DNA from: Stenomitos rutilans HA7619-LM2 | GTDB lineage: Bacteria > Cyanobacteriota > Cyanobacteriia > Leptolyngbyales > Leptolyngbyaceae | Length of the DNA stretch: 64,000 bases | Reading direction: 5' to 3' | NCBI GenBank assembly: GCA_019358945.1 | Contig: JAHHIE010000016.1 | Location: 55,703-119,702 of the forward strand | Part shown: positions 1 through 7,771 of the stretch, piece after piece | Position numbering within the stretch: the stretch's first letter is position 1 | Layout: each line of letters opens with the position of its first letter | Notes under the pieces: model-generated | The model's database searches: none | Told to the model about the DNA's origin: nothing | Seen by the model: the letters and a program-made list of their open reading frames with translations, nothing else | Translations under genes and position numbers: made by a program

Positions 1-203
1 TCAACGTGTGGATTGATCTCGCTCCACTGCTCTGTCCAGTAAGCACGAACTTCTTCAGGCCCACGAACAAAACCACCTTTAAAGGCTCTCGGCCAAGCCA
101 CATCGGGAGTCATGAGTGCGAGGGCGGCATCAATATTACGCGCGTTGAAGGCCGCATACGCTGCACGTAGCAGCTCGATTTTTGGTGCAGGTTGATCCGA
201 CAT
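1..203 (-). CDS. SnoaL-like / NTF2-fold protein, partial (3' end outside window)
   Basis: The reverse strand from an ATG at 203 reads MSDQPAPKIELLRAAYAAFN and continues through the motif ARNIDAALALMTPDVAWPR and a segment containing GPEEVRAYWTEQW to the window edge without a stop. The helical start, the 'ARNIDA..LALMTPDV' motif and the 'G.EEVRAYW' helix are typical of SnoaL-like/nuclear transport factor 2 proteins, small cone-shaped folds that bind or convert hydrophobic ligands. About 67 residues are visible, roughly half of the usual 120-140. It is divergent from rbcL. The family is clear but the substrate is not. Confidence 0.7.
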   Translation of the reverse strand, partial: MSDQPAPKIELLRAAYAAFNARNIDAALALMTPDVAWPRAFKGGFVRGPEEVRAYWTEQWSEINPHV

Positions 204-834
204 AAGCGATAGGTGAAAGAGATGAGCTGGAGCCTAACTAAAGAGATGAGCTGAAACTTTCTGTATAACACCCGCTTTGGATTCAGTAGGCAAACCTTTA
301 TGTATAACGATCCGCTAGAAATGTGAAGCAATTGTTGCGAAGTGTAACAAAGAGGTGAGAACGGTTTTTGTGAGGGTTTGTTCCTCTCGGACGGCTCTTG
401 AAAATTCGATCGTATGCTTGCAGCGAGGAACATGCCGATTGGCTGAAACGCCTGTTTTGATGCGTCTGTGCCGATTTTGCGATCGCGCACTCGGTGGCGA
501 ATTATGCAAAAAATGGCATTCTTGTCCACCATTCAATACAACTTTATACGTGGACTCAATTCATAACCTATTGTTATCAAACGATACAGAATGTTTGAAG
601 CTTAGCTTATTGCTGGTACTCCAATAGCTGATACTATGAGAGCAATCTGAAGGAATTGGGTGAGCAACTCGTTCATTGCACCCAACCTCCCAGATTGCAA
701 AGATTGGGACACCAACGAATTCTCCATTAGCAGAAGGTGGTTGCTGACTTTCGGATGCGCTCAGGTGAAAGCTTGGCTTGCTTCCGACGATTGCGATCGG
801 GAAATTTTGTAGAGTTATACAGGAAGGGAGATTT
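204..834. promoter_or_regulatory. rbcL upstream region and 5' leader
   Basis: This 630-bp gap separates the divergent SnoaL-like gene from rbcL; short frames in it look like noise. It holds a 14-bp direct repeat AAAGAGATGAGCTG at 216-229 and 240-253; a perfect inverted repeat ATAAC-N5-GTTAT at 563-577, which fits the TNA-N7-TNA pattern of CbbR/CmpR-type LysR regulators; ATAG-N6-CTAT at 624-637; and a long hairpin at 642-698. The ribosome site AGGAAGGGAG lies just before the rbcL ATG at 835. No transcription start can be fixed from sequence alone. CbbR-type control is inferred from the box and the known biology of rbc operons. Confidence 0.6.
642..698 (+). promoter_or_regulatory. Large hairpin in rbcL leader
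   Basis: An 8-bp outer stem, GCAATCTG (642-649) with CAGATTGC (691-698), encloses a 7-bp inner stem, TTGGGTG (656-662) with CACCCAA (679-685). Both are perfect matches. A smaller hairpin TTGG-GACA-CCAA follows at 704-715. No T-run follows, so a simple terminator is unlikely. It lies 136 bases before the rbcL start codon and could be an mRNA-stabilising or attenuating element. Confidence 0.6.
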
Positions 835-2265
835 ATGTCTTACGCGCAAACAAGAACCCAGGCGAAGTCTGGGTACGAGGCTGGTGTTAAGGAGTACAAA
901 TTAACGTACTACACGCCGGACTACACTCCAAAAGACACCGACCTTTTGGCCGCCTTTCGTGTGACCCCACAGCCAGGCGTTCCGTTTGAAGAAGCAGGTG
1001 CTGCGGTTGCCGCCGAATCTTCTACAGGTACCTGGACGACTGTTTGGACTGACCTTTTAACCGACCTCGATCGCTACAAAGGTCGCTGCTATGACATCGA
1101 ACCCGTTCCCGGTGAAGACAACCAGTTCATTGCATACATTGCCTATCCTTTGGACTTGTTTGAGGAAGGGTCTGTCACCAACGTCTTTACCTCGATCGTG
1201 GGTAACGTGTTTGGCTTCAAAGCTCTGAAAGCGCTGCGTTTAGAAGATTTGCGGATTCCCGTTGCGTATCTAAAGACCTTCCAAGGGCCTCCTCATGGTA
1301 TTCAGGTTGAGCGCGACAAAATCAACAAGTATGGTCGTCCGTTGCTCGGTTGCACCATTAAGCCCAAGCTCGGTTTGTCTGCAAAGAATTACGGTCGTGC
1401 CGTGTATGAGTGTCTGCGCGGTGGTTTGGACTTCACCAAAGATGATGAAAACATCAACTCGGCACCCTTTCAGCGCTGGCGCGATCGCTTCTCCTTCGTG
1501 GCTGAAGCTATCTACAAAGCTCAGGCTGAAACGGGCGAAATCAAGGGTCACTACCTGAACGTTACAGCTCCTACCTGCGAAGAAATGCTGAAGCGGGCTG
1601 AGTACGCGAAAGAACTCGAAATGCCCATCATCATGCATGACTACCTGACCGCAGGTTTCACTGCTAACACTACACTGGCCCACTGGTGCCGTGATAACGG
1701 TGTCTTGCTCCACATTCACCGAGCCATGCACGCGGTCATCGATCGCCAGAAGAACCACGGGATTCACTTCCGCGTGTTGGCGAAAGCACTCCGCATGTCC
1801 GGTGGTGACCACATCCACACAGGTACCGTTGTGGGTAAACTCGAAGGCGACAAAGCCATCACCCTTGGTTTCATCGACCTACTGCGCGAAAACTACATCG
1901 AGAAAGATCGCTCTCGCGGGATCTACTTCACTCAGGACTGGGCTTCCATGCCCGGAGTCATGGCTGTAGCCTCCGGTGGTATCCACGTATGGCACATGCC
2001 TGCGCTTGTGGAAATCTTCGGCGATGACTCCGTGCTGCAATTTGGTGGTGGCACCCTGGGTCATCCCTGGGGTAACGCTCCGGGTGCAACCGCTAACCGC
2101 GTTGCGCTAGAAGCTTGCGTTCAGGCTCGTAACGAAGGTCGCGACTTGATGCGTGAAGGTGGCGACATCATCCGTGCTGCTTGCAAGTGGTCGCCTGAAC
2201 TGGCAGTTGCTTGCGAACTGTGGAAAGAGATCAAGTTTGAGTTTGACGCAATGGATACCATTTAA
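835..2265 (+). CDS. rbcL: Ribulose-1,5-bisphosphate carboxylase/oxygenase large subunit (form IB)
   Basis: Rubisco large subunit catalyses carboxylation or oxygenation of ribulose bisphosphate in the Calvin cycle, inside carboxysomes in this group. The 476-residue protein has the usual length. The conserved start [21 protein letters not shown] begins at the ATG at 835, preceded by a strong AGGAAGGGAG; an upstream in-frame start at 778 would add 19 residues that are not part of the family. Visible motifs are [18 protein letters not shown] (active-site Lys), [11 protein letters not shown] with the carbamylated Lys at about residue 202, HIHRAMHAV and [17 protein letters not shown]. It heads the rbcL-rbcX-rbcS order, which is standard for form IB. 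No lesion is visible. Confidence 0.98.
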   Translation: MSYAQTRTQAKSGYEAGVKEYKLTYYTPDYTPKDTDLLAAFRVTPQPGVPFEEAGAAVAAESSTGTWTTVWTDLLTDLDRYKGRCYDIEPVPGEDNQFIAYIAYPLDLFEEGSVTNVFTSIVGNVFGFKALKALRLEDLRIPVAYLKTFQGPPHGIQVERDKINKYGRPLLGCTIKPKLGLSAKNYGRAVYECLRGGLDFTKDDENINSAPFQRWRDRFSFVAEAIYKAQAETGEIKGHYLNVTAPTCEEMLKRAEYAKELEMPIIMHDYLTAGFTANTTLAHWCRDNGVLLHIHRAMHAVIDRQKNHGIHFRVLAKALRMSGGDHIHTGTVVGKLEGDKAITLGFIDLLRENYIEKDRSRGIYFTQDWASMPGVMAVASGGIHVWHMPALVEIFGDDSVLQFGGGTLGHPWGNAPGATANRVALEACVQARNEGRDLMREGGDIIRAACKWSPELAVACELWKEIKFEFDAMDTI

Positions 2266-2277
2266 TCGTCACGGATG

Positions 2278-2331
2278 GAGGATGAAGGACCAATGACGCT
2301 TTGCTCGTCTGACTCCATCCTTCATCCTTCC
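2278..2331 (+). promoter_or_regulatory. Inverted repeat between rbcL and rbcX
   Basis: GGATGAAGGA (2280-2289) is perfectly complementary to TCCTTCATCC (2318-2327), with a 28-nt loop. Both arms are built from 7-bp units (GGATGGA/GGATGAA and ATCCTTC repeated), so the hairpin appears to have arisen from opposed STRR units. It sits between the rbcL stop and the rbcX ATG at 2350. It could lower read-through into rbcX or protect the rbcL 3' end. Confidence 0.55.
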
Positions 2332-2349
2332 CAACTCATCTTGTTCGCT

Positions 2350-2745
2350 ATGGATCTAAAGCAAATTGCCAAAGATACGGCCAAGACGCTGGTGAGCTAC
2401 TTGACGTATCAGTCTGTGCGAACGGTGATTGCTCAACTCAGTGAAACGGACCCGCCCCAAGCGTTCTGGTTGCAAAGCTTTTCATCACGAGAAAAGATTC
2501 AGGATGGTGAAGCCTATCTAAAGGCTCTCTTTCAAGAGCGCCAAGATCTGGCCTTTCGCATTCTGACCGTTAGAGAGCATCTAGCAGAAGAGATTGCTGA
2601 TGTATTGCCTGAAATGCTTCGCACAAGCATACAGCAGGCCAATATGGATCAGCGTCGGCGACAGTTGGAGCGGATGACGCAGTTGGATCTCTCTGTTCCT
2701 AGCGTCAATCCAGAGCAAGAGCCAAATTCTGAAGAAATCGGATGA
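2350..2745 (+). CDS. rbcX: Rubisco assembly chaperone RbcX
   Basis: RbcX is a small all-helical homodimer that binds the C-terminal peptide of RbcL and promotes assembly of the RbcL8 core. The 131-residue frame starts MDLKQIAKDTAKTLVSYLTY, the typical family start, with 'LSETDPPQAFWLQSFSS' and 'DGEAYLKALFQERQDLAFRI' in the middle. A longer in-frame start at 2275 would translate the STRR-derived spacer and is rejected. The acidic tail (NPEQEPNSEEIG) is short and variable, as usual. The gene lies between rbcL and rbcS, co-directional, and is probably transcribed from the rbcL promoter. Confidence 0.93.
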   Translation: MDLKQIAKDTAKTLVSYLTYQSVRTVIAQLSETDPPQAFWLQSFSSREKIQDGEAYLKALFQERQDLAFRILTVREHLAEEIADVLPEMLRTSIQQANMDQRRRQLERMTQLDLSVPSVNPEQEPNSEEIG

Positions 2746-2748
2746 ATC

Positions 2749-2791
2749 TGGTTAACCGCTAGTTGTGAATTTTTCCACACGAATGGTTAAC
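2749..2791 (+). promoter_or_regulatory. Nested inverted repeat between rbcX and rbcS
   Basis: GTTAACC (2751-2757, with one flanking G) can pair with GGTTAAC (2785-2791); inside the loop TGTG (2764-2767) pairs with CACA (2776-2779) around a T-rich loop. The same bases also form a direct repeat of TGGTTAAC. It is the only notable structure in the 85-bp rbcX-rbcS spacer and may be a processing or stability element. Confidence 0.4.
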
Positions 2792-2830
2792 ACCTGAACA
2801 ACTCGCTACTATTACCCAATCGAGAAATCT

Positions 2831-3157
2831 ATGAGAACCTTACCGTTTGAGCGTCGTTATGAGACGTTTTCCTATCTGCCCTTGATGGACAACAACCAGA
2901 TCTCTCGCCAGATTCAGTACACGCTGGATCAGGGATTCTTCCCTGGCGTTGAGTTTACCAATGACCCCAGCGCTGAAGCTCATTACTGGACGTTGTGGAA
3001 GTTGCCTATGTTTGGCGCACGCTCTCCTCAAGAAGTGCTGAATGAAGTGCAGCAGTGCAAGTCTGAGTACCCCAACAGCTACATTCGTGTGGTGGCGTTT
3101 GACAACATCAAGCAGTGCCAGGTGATGAGCTTTATCGTTCAGAAGCCACGCCATTAA
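2831..3157 (+). CDS. rbcS: Ribulose-1,5-bisphosphate carboxylase small subunit
   Basis: The small subunit caps the RbcL8 core to give the L8S8 holoenzyme. The 108-residue product reads [20 protein letters not shown] and continues with '[19 protein letters not shown]', '[12 protein letters not shown]' and '[17 protein letters not shown]', all classic RbcS landmarks. The length is usual for cyanobacteria. It is the third gene of the rbcL-rbcX-rbcS set. The SSUL domain of Rca (gene at 3897) is a degenerate copy of this fold and ends with a similar QRP/QKP motif. Confidence 0.97.
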   Translation: MRTLPFERRYETFSYLPLMDNNQISRQIQYTLDQGFFPGVEFTNDPSAEAHYWTLWKLPMFGARSPQEVLNEVQQCKSEYPNSYIRVVAFDNIKQCQVMSFIVQKPRH

Positions 3158-3186
3158 TGGGTGATGGTTCACTAATGTGATGGGAA

Positions 3187-3226
3187 GCGGGGTAGGGTAG
3201 GCAATGCCTGCTTTATCCCACTTTTT
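3187..3226 (+). terminator. Possible terminator / degenerate palindromic repeat after rbcS
   Basis: A GGGTAGG...CTTTATCCC arrangement around the core AGGC-AAT-GCCT (3199-3209) is followed by CTTTTT. Pairing outside the core relies on G-U pairs and mismatches, so it is a weak terminator. The AGGCAATGCCT core is shared with the perfect palindrome at 18542-18570, so it may be a decayed copy of the same repeat family. Confidence 0.35.
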
Positions 3227-3228
3227 AT

Positions 3229-3840
3229 ATGATGACCGATCGCGATATCCGTTTCTGCTTTCTCGGTGAGTCGTTTGTCAATGGCACAGGCGATCGCACC
3301 CATCTGGGTTGGACGGGTAGACTGTGCCAAACCCTGTCTCAACGGGGCGATCGCGTGACCTACTACAACCTGGGAATTCGGCGCGAAACCAGCACTGAGC
3401 TTCTAGGACGCTGGCAGCAAGAGTGTGATCGCCGCCTGCCTCCAAGCTGTCATCATCGCGTTGTTTTTTGCTTTGGAGCGAATGACACGACATTGAACGA
3501 TGGCGGCATGCGTGTGGAGCTGGCGCAATCGCTGGCAAATGCTCGACAGATTTTGAGTGTGGCTCAGCAGACCTATCCAGTTCTAATGATGGGCCCAGCG
3601 CCGATCGCTGATGATGACGCGCAAAACGCCAGAATTCACGAGTTATCAGGCCACTTTGCCCAACTCTGTGAAACGCTTAAGATTCCATATTTAGACATCT
3701 TTACGCCTCTAAGCCGATCAGCTACCTGGATGCAAGAAGCAAAGGCAGGCGATGGTGCTCACCCAGATGCAGGAGGCTACACCGAACTCGCTCATATCGT
3801 TCAAGCGTGGCCTGCCTGGAACGCCTTCATCTGTTTCTAA
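3229..3840 (+). CDS. SGNH/GDSL-family hydrolase
   Basis: SGNH hydrolases are small serine esterases/lipases without a large lid. In this 203-residue protein the four blocks can be read: block I FLGESFVNGTGD with the nucleophile Ser near residue 14, block II 'YYNLGIRRETS' (Gly), block III 'VVFCFGANDTT' (Asn), and block V 'GDGAHPDAGGY' with the Asp-His pair. There is no signal peptide, so it is probably cytosolic. It sits 71 bp after rbcS and 56 bp before rca, on the same strand, so it may be cotranscribed with the rubisco genes, but no functional link is established. Start could be either of two adjacent ATGs (3229 or 3232). Confidence 0.85.
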   Translation: MMTDRDIRFCFLGESFVNGTGDRTHLGWTGRLCQTLSQRGDRVTYYNLGIRRETSTELLGRWQQECDRRLPPSCHHRVVFCFGANDTTLNDGGMRVELAQSLANARQILSVAQQTYPVLMMGPAPIADDDAQNARIHELSGHFAQLCETLKIPYLDIFTPLSRSATWMQEAKAGDGAHPDAGGYTELAHIVQAWPAWNAFICF

Positions 3841-3893
3841 CTCCCTCACTCCTGACTCCTGACTCCTCACCCCTCTCTCTCCGCCAACAAAGA
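3841..3893. repeat. Heptamer STRR (CTCCTGA)n before rca
   Basis: The spacer between the SGNH gene and rca consists of CTCCTGA units (actcctgactcctgactcctc) followed by a pyrimidine-rich run. It belongs to the 7-bp short tandem repeats common in cyanobacterial spacers. Confidence 0.75.
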
Positions 3894-3896
3894 CCT

Positions 3897-5228
3897 ATGA
3901 GCTACTACGTTTCGCCTCGCTTTCTCGACAAACTTTCGGTTCACATTACCAAAAACTTTCTGGATATTCCCAGCGTTAAAGTGCCGCTAATTTTAGGCAT
4001 TCACGGGCGTAAGGGCGAAGGCAAATCTTTTCAGTGCGAACTCGCGTTTGAGCGCATGGGTGTCAATGTAGTTTACATGTCTGCTGGGGAACTCGAAAGC
4101 CCAGATGCAGGCGATCCCGGACGATTGGTGCGCTTGCGCTACCGCGAGGCAGCCGAACTGGTGAAGGTGCGCGGCAAAATGGCGGTGTTGATGATTAATG
4201 ACATTGACGCAGGTGCTGGACGGGTCGATCAATACACGCAATACACCGTAAACACTCAAAACGTGAACGGGACGTTGATGAATATTGCCGACAATCCCAC
4301 AAACGTCCAGCTTCCCGGTAGCTACGAACTGGAACCCAATCGACGTGTGCCGATTATTGTGACGGGGAATGACTTTTCCACACTGTATGCACCGTTAATC
4401 CGCGATGGGCGGATGGAGAAGTTTTTCTGGGAACCCGATCGCACCGATCGCGTTGGCGTTGTGAGCGGCATTTTCGAGGCCGATGGGGTGCAGCGTGGAG
4501 CCGTCGAAACTCTGGTAGACACCTTTCTCGATCAGTCGATCGACTTTTACGGAGCCATCCGATCGCGTCTCTATGACGAACAGGTCAAAGCCTTAATTGA
4601 CGAAGTAGGAATCGATCGCATCTCGCAGCGGGTGGTCAACAGCGAACAGTCCGCACCCATCTTTCGCAAACCGAACTTCAACCTGCCGCATTTGCTTGAA
4701 GTGGGTCATCAACTCGTCGCCGAACAGCGCCGCATTCAAGAGATGGGGCTGGCAGAGCAATACAACAAAGCGCTGTACTTTAACCGGAAGCTGGGCGATG
4801 TCGATCGGGACGCTCTCAAACAACCCGCACCTGCCAACACGTCCTCGTACTACCACAAGTATGAAGATAGTCATACTGCTGGCAGTGGCAATGGCAAGAG
4901 CGAGTATCCGTCATCACCTGCGAGCTATGCGGGACAGCCCTCCAGCACCAAGCTCACTCCAGATGTGGTAACCCAGGTCAACCAGATTTTGAAGCAAGGG
5001 CTGCGGCTGGGCATTGAAACCGTGGACGAGCGACGCTTCCGCGCCAACTCCTGGAATTCCTATGGTGCTTTTCAGGGACAGGCATCAGAGGCGATCGCGG
5101 CTCTAGAGTCCTGCCTTGCTGAAAATGCCAAAAGCTACGTCCGGCTTGTAGGCATCGATCCTGAGAATCGACGCAGAGTAACAGAGACAATCATTCAACG
5201 ACCCAACGGCAAAGTCGCCTCAGCCTAG
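3897..5228 (+). CDS. rca: Rubisco activase with C-terminal RbcS-like (SSUL) domain
   Basis: Rca is a hexameric AAA+ ATPase that removes inhibitory sugar phosphates from rubisco. This 443-residue form has an N-terminal AAA+ module, with Walker A around GRKGEGKS (residues about 39-46) and Walker B LMINDIDA (about 96-103). A Ser/Gly-rich linker with SSYYHKYEDS and PSSPASYAG follows, then from about residue 352 an RbcS-like domain (LTPDVVTQVNQILKQG, RRFRANSW, SYVRLVGID, ETIIQRP). This is the cyanobacterial architecture in which the SSUL domain docks on rubisco and helps recruit Rca to the carboxysome. The start MSYYVSPRFLDKL at 3897 is the family start; upstream in-frame codons translate STRR. 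The gene is next to the rbc operon on the same strand. Confidence 0.95.
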   Translation: MSYYVSPRFLDKLSVHITKNFLDIPSVKVPLILGIHGRKGEGKSFQCELAFERMGVNVVYMSAGELESPDAGDPGRLVRLRYREAAELVKVRGKMAVLMINDIDAGAGRVDQYTQYTVNTQNVNGTLMNIADNPTNVQLPGSYELEPNRRVPIIVTGNDFSTLYAPLIRDGRMEKFFWEPDRTDRVGVVSGIFEADGVQRGAVETLVDTFLDQSIDFYGAIRSRLYDEQVKALIDEVGIDRISQRVVNSEQSAPIFRKPNFNLPHLLEVGHQLVAEQRRIQEMGLAEQYNKALYFNRKLGDVDRDALKQPAPANTSSYYHKYEDSHTAGSGNGKSEYPSSPASYAGQPSSTKLTPDVVTQVNQILKQGLRLGIETVDERRFRANSWNSYGAFQGQASEAIAALESCLAENAKSYVRLVGIDPENRRRVTETIIQRPNGKVASA

Positions 5229-5236
5229 AAACCCTT

Positions 5237-5268
5237 TTGTAGGAACGTTACATGTAACGTCCCTACAA
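5237..5268. repeat. Palindromic repeat between convergent rca and PEP-CTERM genes
   Basis: A 32-bp near-perfect palindrome, TTGTAGGAACGTTACA followed by TGTAACGTCCCTACAA, with a single mismatched pair. It lies between convergent stops and could act as a two-way terminator. Its GTAGGG...CCCTAC ends match the palindrome at 18542-18570, which suggests a dispersed repeat family. Confidence 0.7.
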
Positions 5269-5275
5269 GACAGAA

Positions 5276-6430
5276 CTAAAGCTTGACCTGCGATCGACGT
5301 TGCCGCAACCGAGCTAACCCTAAACCACCCAAACCAAGCAGTAGGCCTGCAACCGTTGACGGTTCTGGTACAGCAGCCGTCGTCGCCACAACGCCGATCG
5401 GACGAATCAAACCACCGCTTGTAAACAGATCGCCTGAGAAGGTATCAGCGCTACCCTGTGCACCAGCATAGGCCAGCACAGAACCGAGGTTCGCGTTTGT
5501 ATAGTCAAACCCAATCACGTAAAGATCATCACTGTTGGCACCCGACCCAAAGGTAAGGCTACCAATAAAGTTACTGCTGGGTATAGTACCTGTGTAATTA
5601 GTAGACAAAACACTGAGCAGATTGCCCTCCAGGTCATACTGCCGTACACCCGCCGCAAAGTCACTGACGTAAAGACTATCTTCTGTAGGCGATAGCGCCA
5701 GCCCCAATAAACTAATAAACCCAGGCGTTTCTGACAACAGTGCTGGTTGATCAGCAAAAACGCTGGGCGTCGTCGTTGGTGCTAAACCTGACACCTGCTC
5801 TGGGCTATAGCGCAACACCTGACTAGCATACGCAAAGGCTAAATCGCCCTTGGCATCATTGGCAGTGCCCTCAGTCGTGACGTAGAGGCTGCCATCAGGA
5901 CCAAACAGCAATCCGTTAGGCCCGTTTAAGCCATTCAGCGAACCCAAGCCACCATTGTTGTCGGAAGCAAAAACACCTAGGAATGCTCCGGAGATTGAGT
6001 CATACCGCAGAATTTCGTTCGTCCGAAAACTACTGACATAAAGGCTACCATCTGGCCCAAACGCATTACCGTAAGGTCGCGTTAACCCACCACCAGAAGC
6101 GGCGACACCCAGAAACTCTCCTGTCAGGCTATAGCGAAGCACAGCGGAGTCTTGAGGGTAGGCAGCGTTGAAGAGATTCAAACCGCTATCGCCGCCACTG
6201 CTGACGTAGACGTTACCATCAGGCCCGATCGTGAGGTCATCGGGTGCTCGTAGCCCGCCTAAACCGGGTGTCACAAAGTTACCCTGAAAGATGCCAGTGC
6301 TTTCATCAAAAACGATGATATTGTTGCTGTCGCTGTTGCCAATCAGTAAAGCTGCTTCTGCCTTGGATGCAGCCAGGCCGAGCAGCGTGAAAAGACCGAG
6401 AAGAACAGGAATAGGCAGGCGAATCTTCAT
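5276..6430 (-). CDS. PEP-CTERM-anchored NHL/beta-propeller protein
   Basis: A 384-residue exported protein. The N terminus (MKIRLPIPVLLGLFTLLGLA, then ASKAEA) is a signal peptide. The body has repeated 'GPDGNVYVSS', 'GPDGSLYVSS', 'GPDGSLYVTT' and 'LYVSDF' units typical of NHL/Vgb-type six-bladed propellers. The C terminus reads VPEPSTVAGLLLGLGGLGLA followed by RLRQRR: a PEP motif, hydrophobic helix and basic tail, the sorting signal recognised by exosortase systems. It is likely processed and released or bound to the surface matrix. No exosortase gene is in this window. Propeller proteins of this kind may bind or be lactonases, but no catalytic assignment is possible. Confidence 0.9.
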   Translation of the reverse strand: MKIRLPIPVLLGLFTLLGLAASKAEAALLIGNSDSNNIIVFDESTGIFQGNFVTPGLGGLRAPDDLTIGPDGNVYVSSGGDSGLNLFNAAYPQDSAVLRYSLTGEFLGVAASGGGLTRPYGNAFGPDGSLYVSSFRTNEILRYDSISGAFLGVFASDNNGGLGSLNGLNGPNGLLFGPDGSLYVTTEGTANDAKGDLAFAYASQVLRYSPEQVSGLAPTTTPSVFADQPALLSETPGFISLLGLALSPTEDSLYVSDFAAGVRQYDLEGNLLSVLSTNYTGTIPSSNFIGSLTFGSGANSDDLYVIGFDYTNANLGSVLAYAGAQGSADTFSGDLFTSGGLIRPIGVVATTAAVPEPSTVAGLLLGLGGLGLARLRQRRSQVKL

Positions 6431-6627
6431 GAAGCTTGCGTGTTAGTACGAACGGCTACACCATCTTCTGGAGGCACTCATATCAGCACAGTGTTAATGG
6501 TTACAAATCGATCGTATGTTTACGTAAAACCGCCTTTGGTAAAGTTCCTATAAAGAAAATGGCCTACACGTTGCTTAATCACGCCTACTACCAGGTGACC
6601 CGCTTCAGAAATCTTCCCATATTTCCT

Positions 6628-7581
6628 CTAGTGATTTTTCAACGCCTTATAGACGAGGGCCGCGACCTCTGCTCTGGCTGTTGCTTGACCAGGAGCCAGT
6701 ACGTTAGGACTTGTATCGTTTAACACCAGCCCTGTCTCTGTTGCCGCAGCAATTTTGTCCAGCGCATATTTAGGAATCTGCTCCGCATCCTGATAACGGC
6801 TTAGCACTTGGCTCGGTGGTGCTTTCGCTTGCAGGTTCAACCCAGTTGCAAGTGCTAGTAGCACCTGTAAGCGAGGAATTGGAAGATTCGGCTGAAAGCT
6901 GCCATCTGGAAAGCCGCTCATAAAACGAGTTTGTGTGGCCTCATTGATGGCGGCGATCGCGGGGGAATCAGCCTTTACGTCCTTAAATGTGAGCGCTGCA
7001 CGGCTTGCGGGTTGGTTGAAGGCTCGCCGCACGATCGCCGCAAACTCGACGCGTGTAATGGGCTTGTTTGGCTGAAAGCTGCCATCCGGAAAGCCATCCA
7101 GAATGCCTTGCGCGCTCAAAGCCGCGATCGGGGCACTTGCCCAGTAAGCGGCTGGCACATCGGTAAACTGCTTTGGTGTAGCAGTGGGCGCTTGAGCAGG
7201 GGCTGGGGATGCCGTAGCTGTAGCTAGTGGTGCTGCTGCAACGAAGGGGGCTGCTTGCAATGCAGGTGAAACGGGTGCTGGGCTTGCAGGCGTTATGCTT
7301 GGCGAAGGAGTCCCAGCACTCGGCTGGTTTGCGAGCGCCCCAGTGGATGGTGCCACCGATACATTTGGCTGGACAGAAGGTAAAGGGGGAGGTGATGGCG
7401 ATGCCGCCGTTGGGGTGCTTAAGACCAGCGGCGACTGAAGGAAAGGTGCTTCTAACCCCTGCTTCTGACTGATTGACCAGAAAAAGATGGCTCCAATGCT
7501 GGTGAGTGCCACAAACACCGCAATAAGTTCATCGGCACTGAGCCGTCTACGATTTGACTGAGGATCAGGAGAAGGTGTCAT
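6628..7581 (-). CDS. SLH-domain protein with N-terminal membrane anchor
   Basis: A 317-residue protein with a short cytosolic start, one membrane segment (ELIAVFVALTSIGAIFFW, residues about 18-35), a long Pro/Ala/Ser/Thr-rich linker (about 50-145) and three S-layer homology repeats. These are 'FTDVPAAYWASAPIAALSAQ' with 'GFPDGSFQPNKPITRVEFAA', 'FKDVKADSPAIAAINEA' with 'GFPDGSFQPNLPIPRLQ', and a third degenerate copy ending 'ATARAEVAALVYKAL'. SLH domains bind cell-wall polymers, so the protein probably tethers the inner membrane to peptidoglycan-linked polymers. Direct repetition of 'PDGSFQPN' shows internal duplication. Partner unknown. Confidence 0.9.
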   Translation of the reverse strand: MTPSPDPQSNRRRLSADELIAVFVALTSIGAIFFWSISQKQGLEAPFLQSPLVLSTPTAASPSPPPLPSVQPNVSVAPSTGALANQPSAGTPSPSITPASPAPVSPALQAAPFVAAAPLATATASPAPAQAPTATPKQFTDVPAAYWASAPIAALSAQGILDGFPDGSFQPNKPITRVEFAAIVRRAFNQPASRAALTFKDVKADSPAIAAINEATQTRFMSGFPDGSFQPNLPIPRLQVLLALATGLNLQAKAPPSQVLSRYQDAEQIPKYALDKIAAATETGLVLNDTSPNVLAPGQATARAEVAALVYKALKNH

Positions 7582-7771
7582 CTCAGGTGATTACCGAGTG
7601 ATAGATACACAGCTAATCCTAAAGCAGACTGATGCATGTTGCACAACCACAACGGCTTAAACGTCTATAGCAGTCTTAAATCACTTGTGAAAAGTATGCT
7701 GTGTTTGAACCAAGCAAGCAGTCAGTGGTCAGTCGTTCTAGCGCGTTTACTGGTAGCATCGCTCCATTGGC

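Noticed and set aside
110..627. Overlapping frames upstream of rbcL on both strands
   Set aside because: They overlap each other or the SnoaL-like gene, lack ribosome sites and recognisable motifs; better explained as leader/promoter DNA.
1270..1818. Long antisense frame within rbcL
   Set aside because: It mirrors the codon structure of a highly conserved gene and has no family features.
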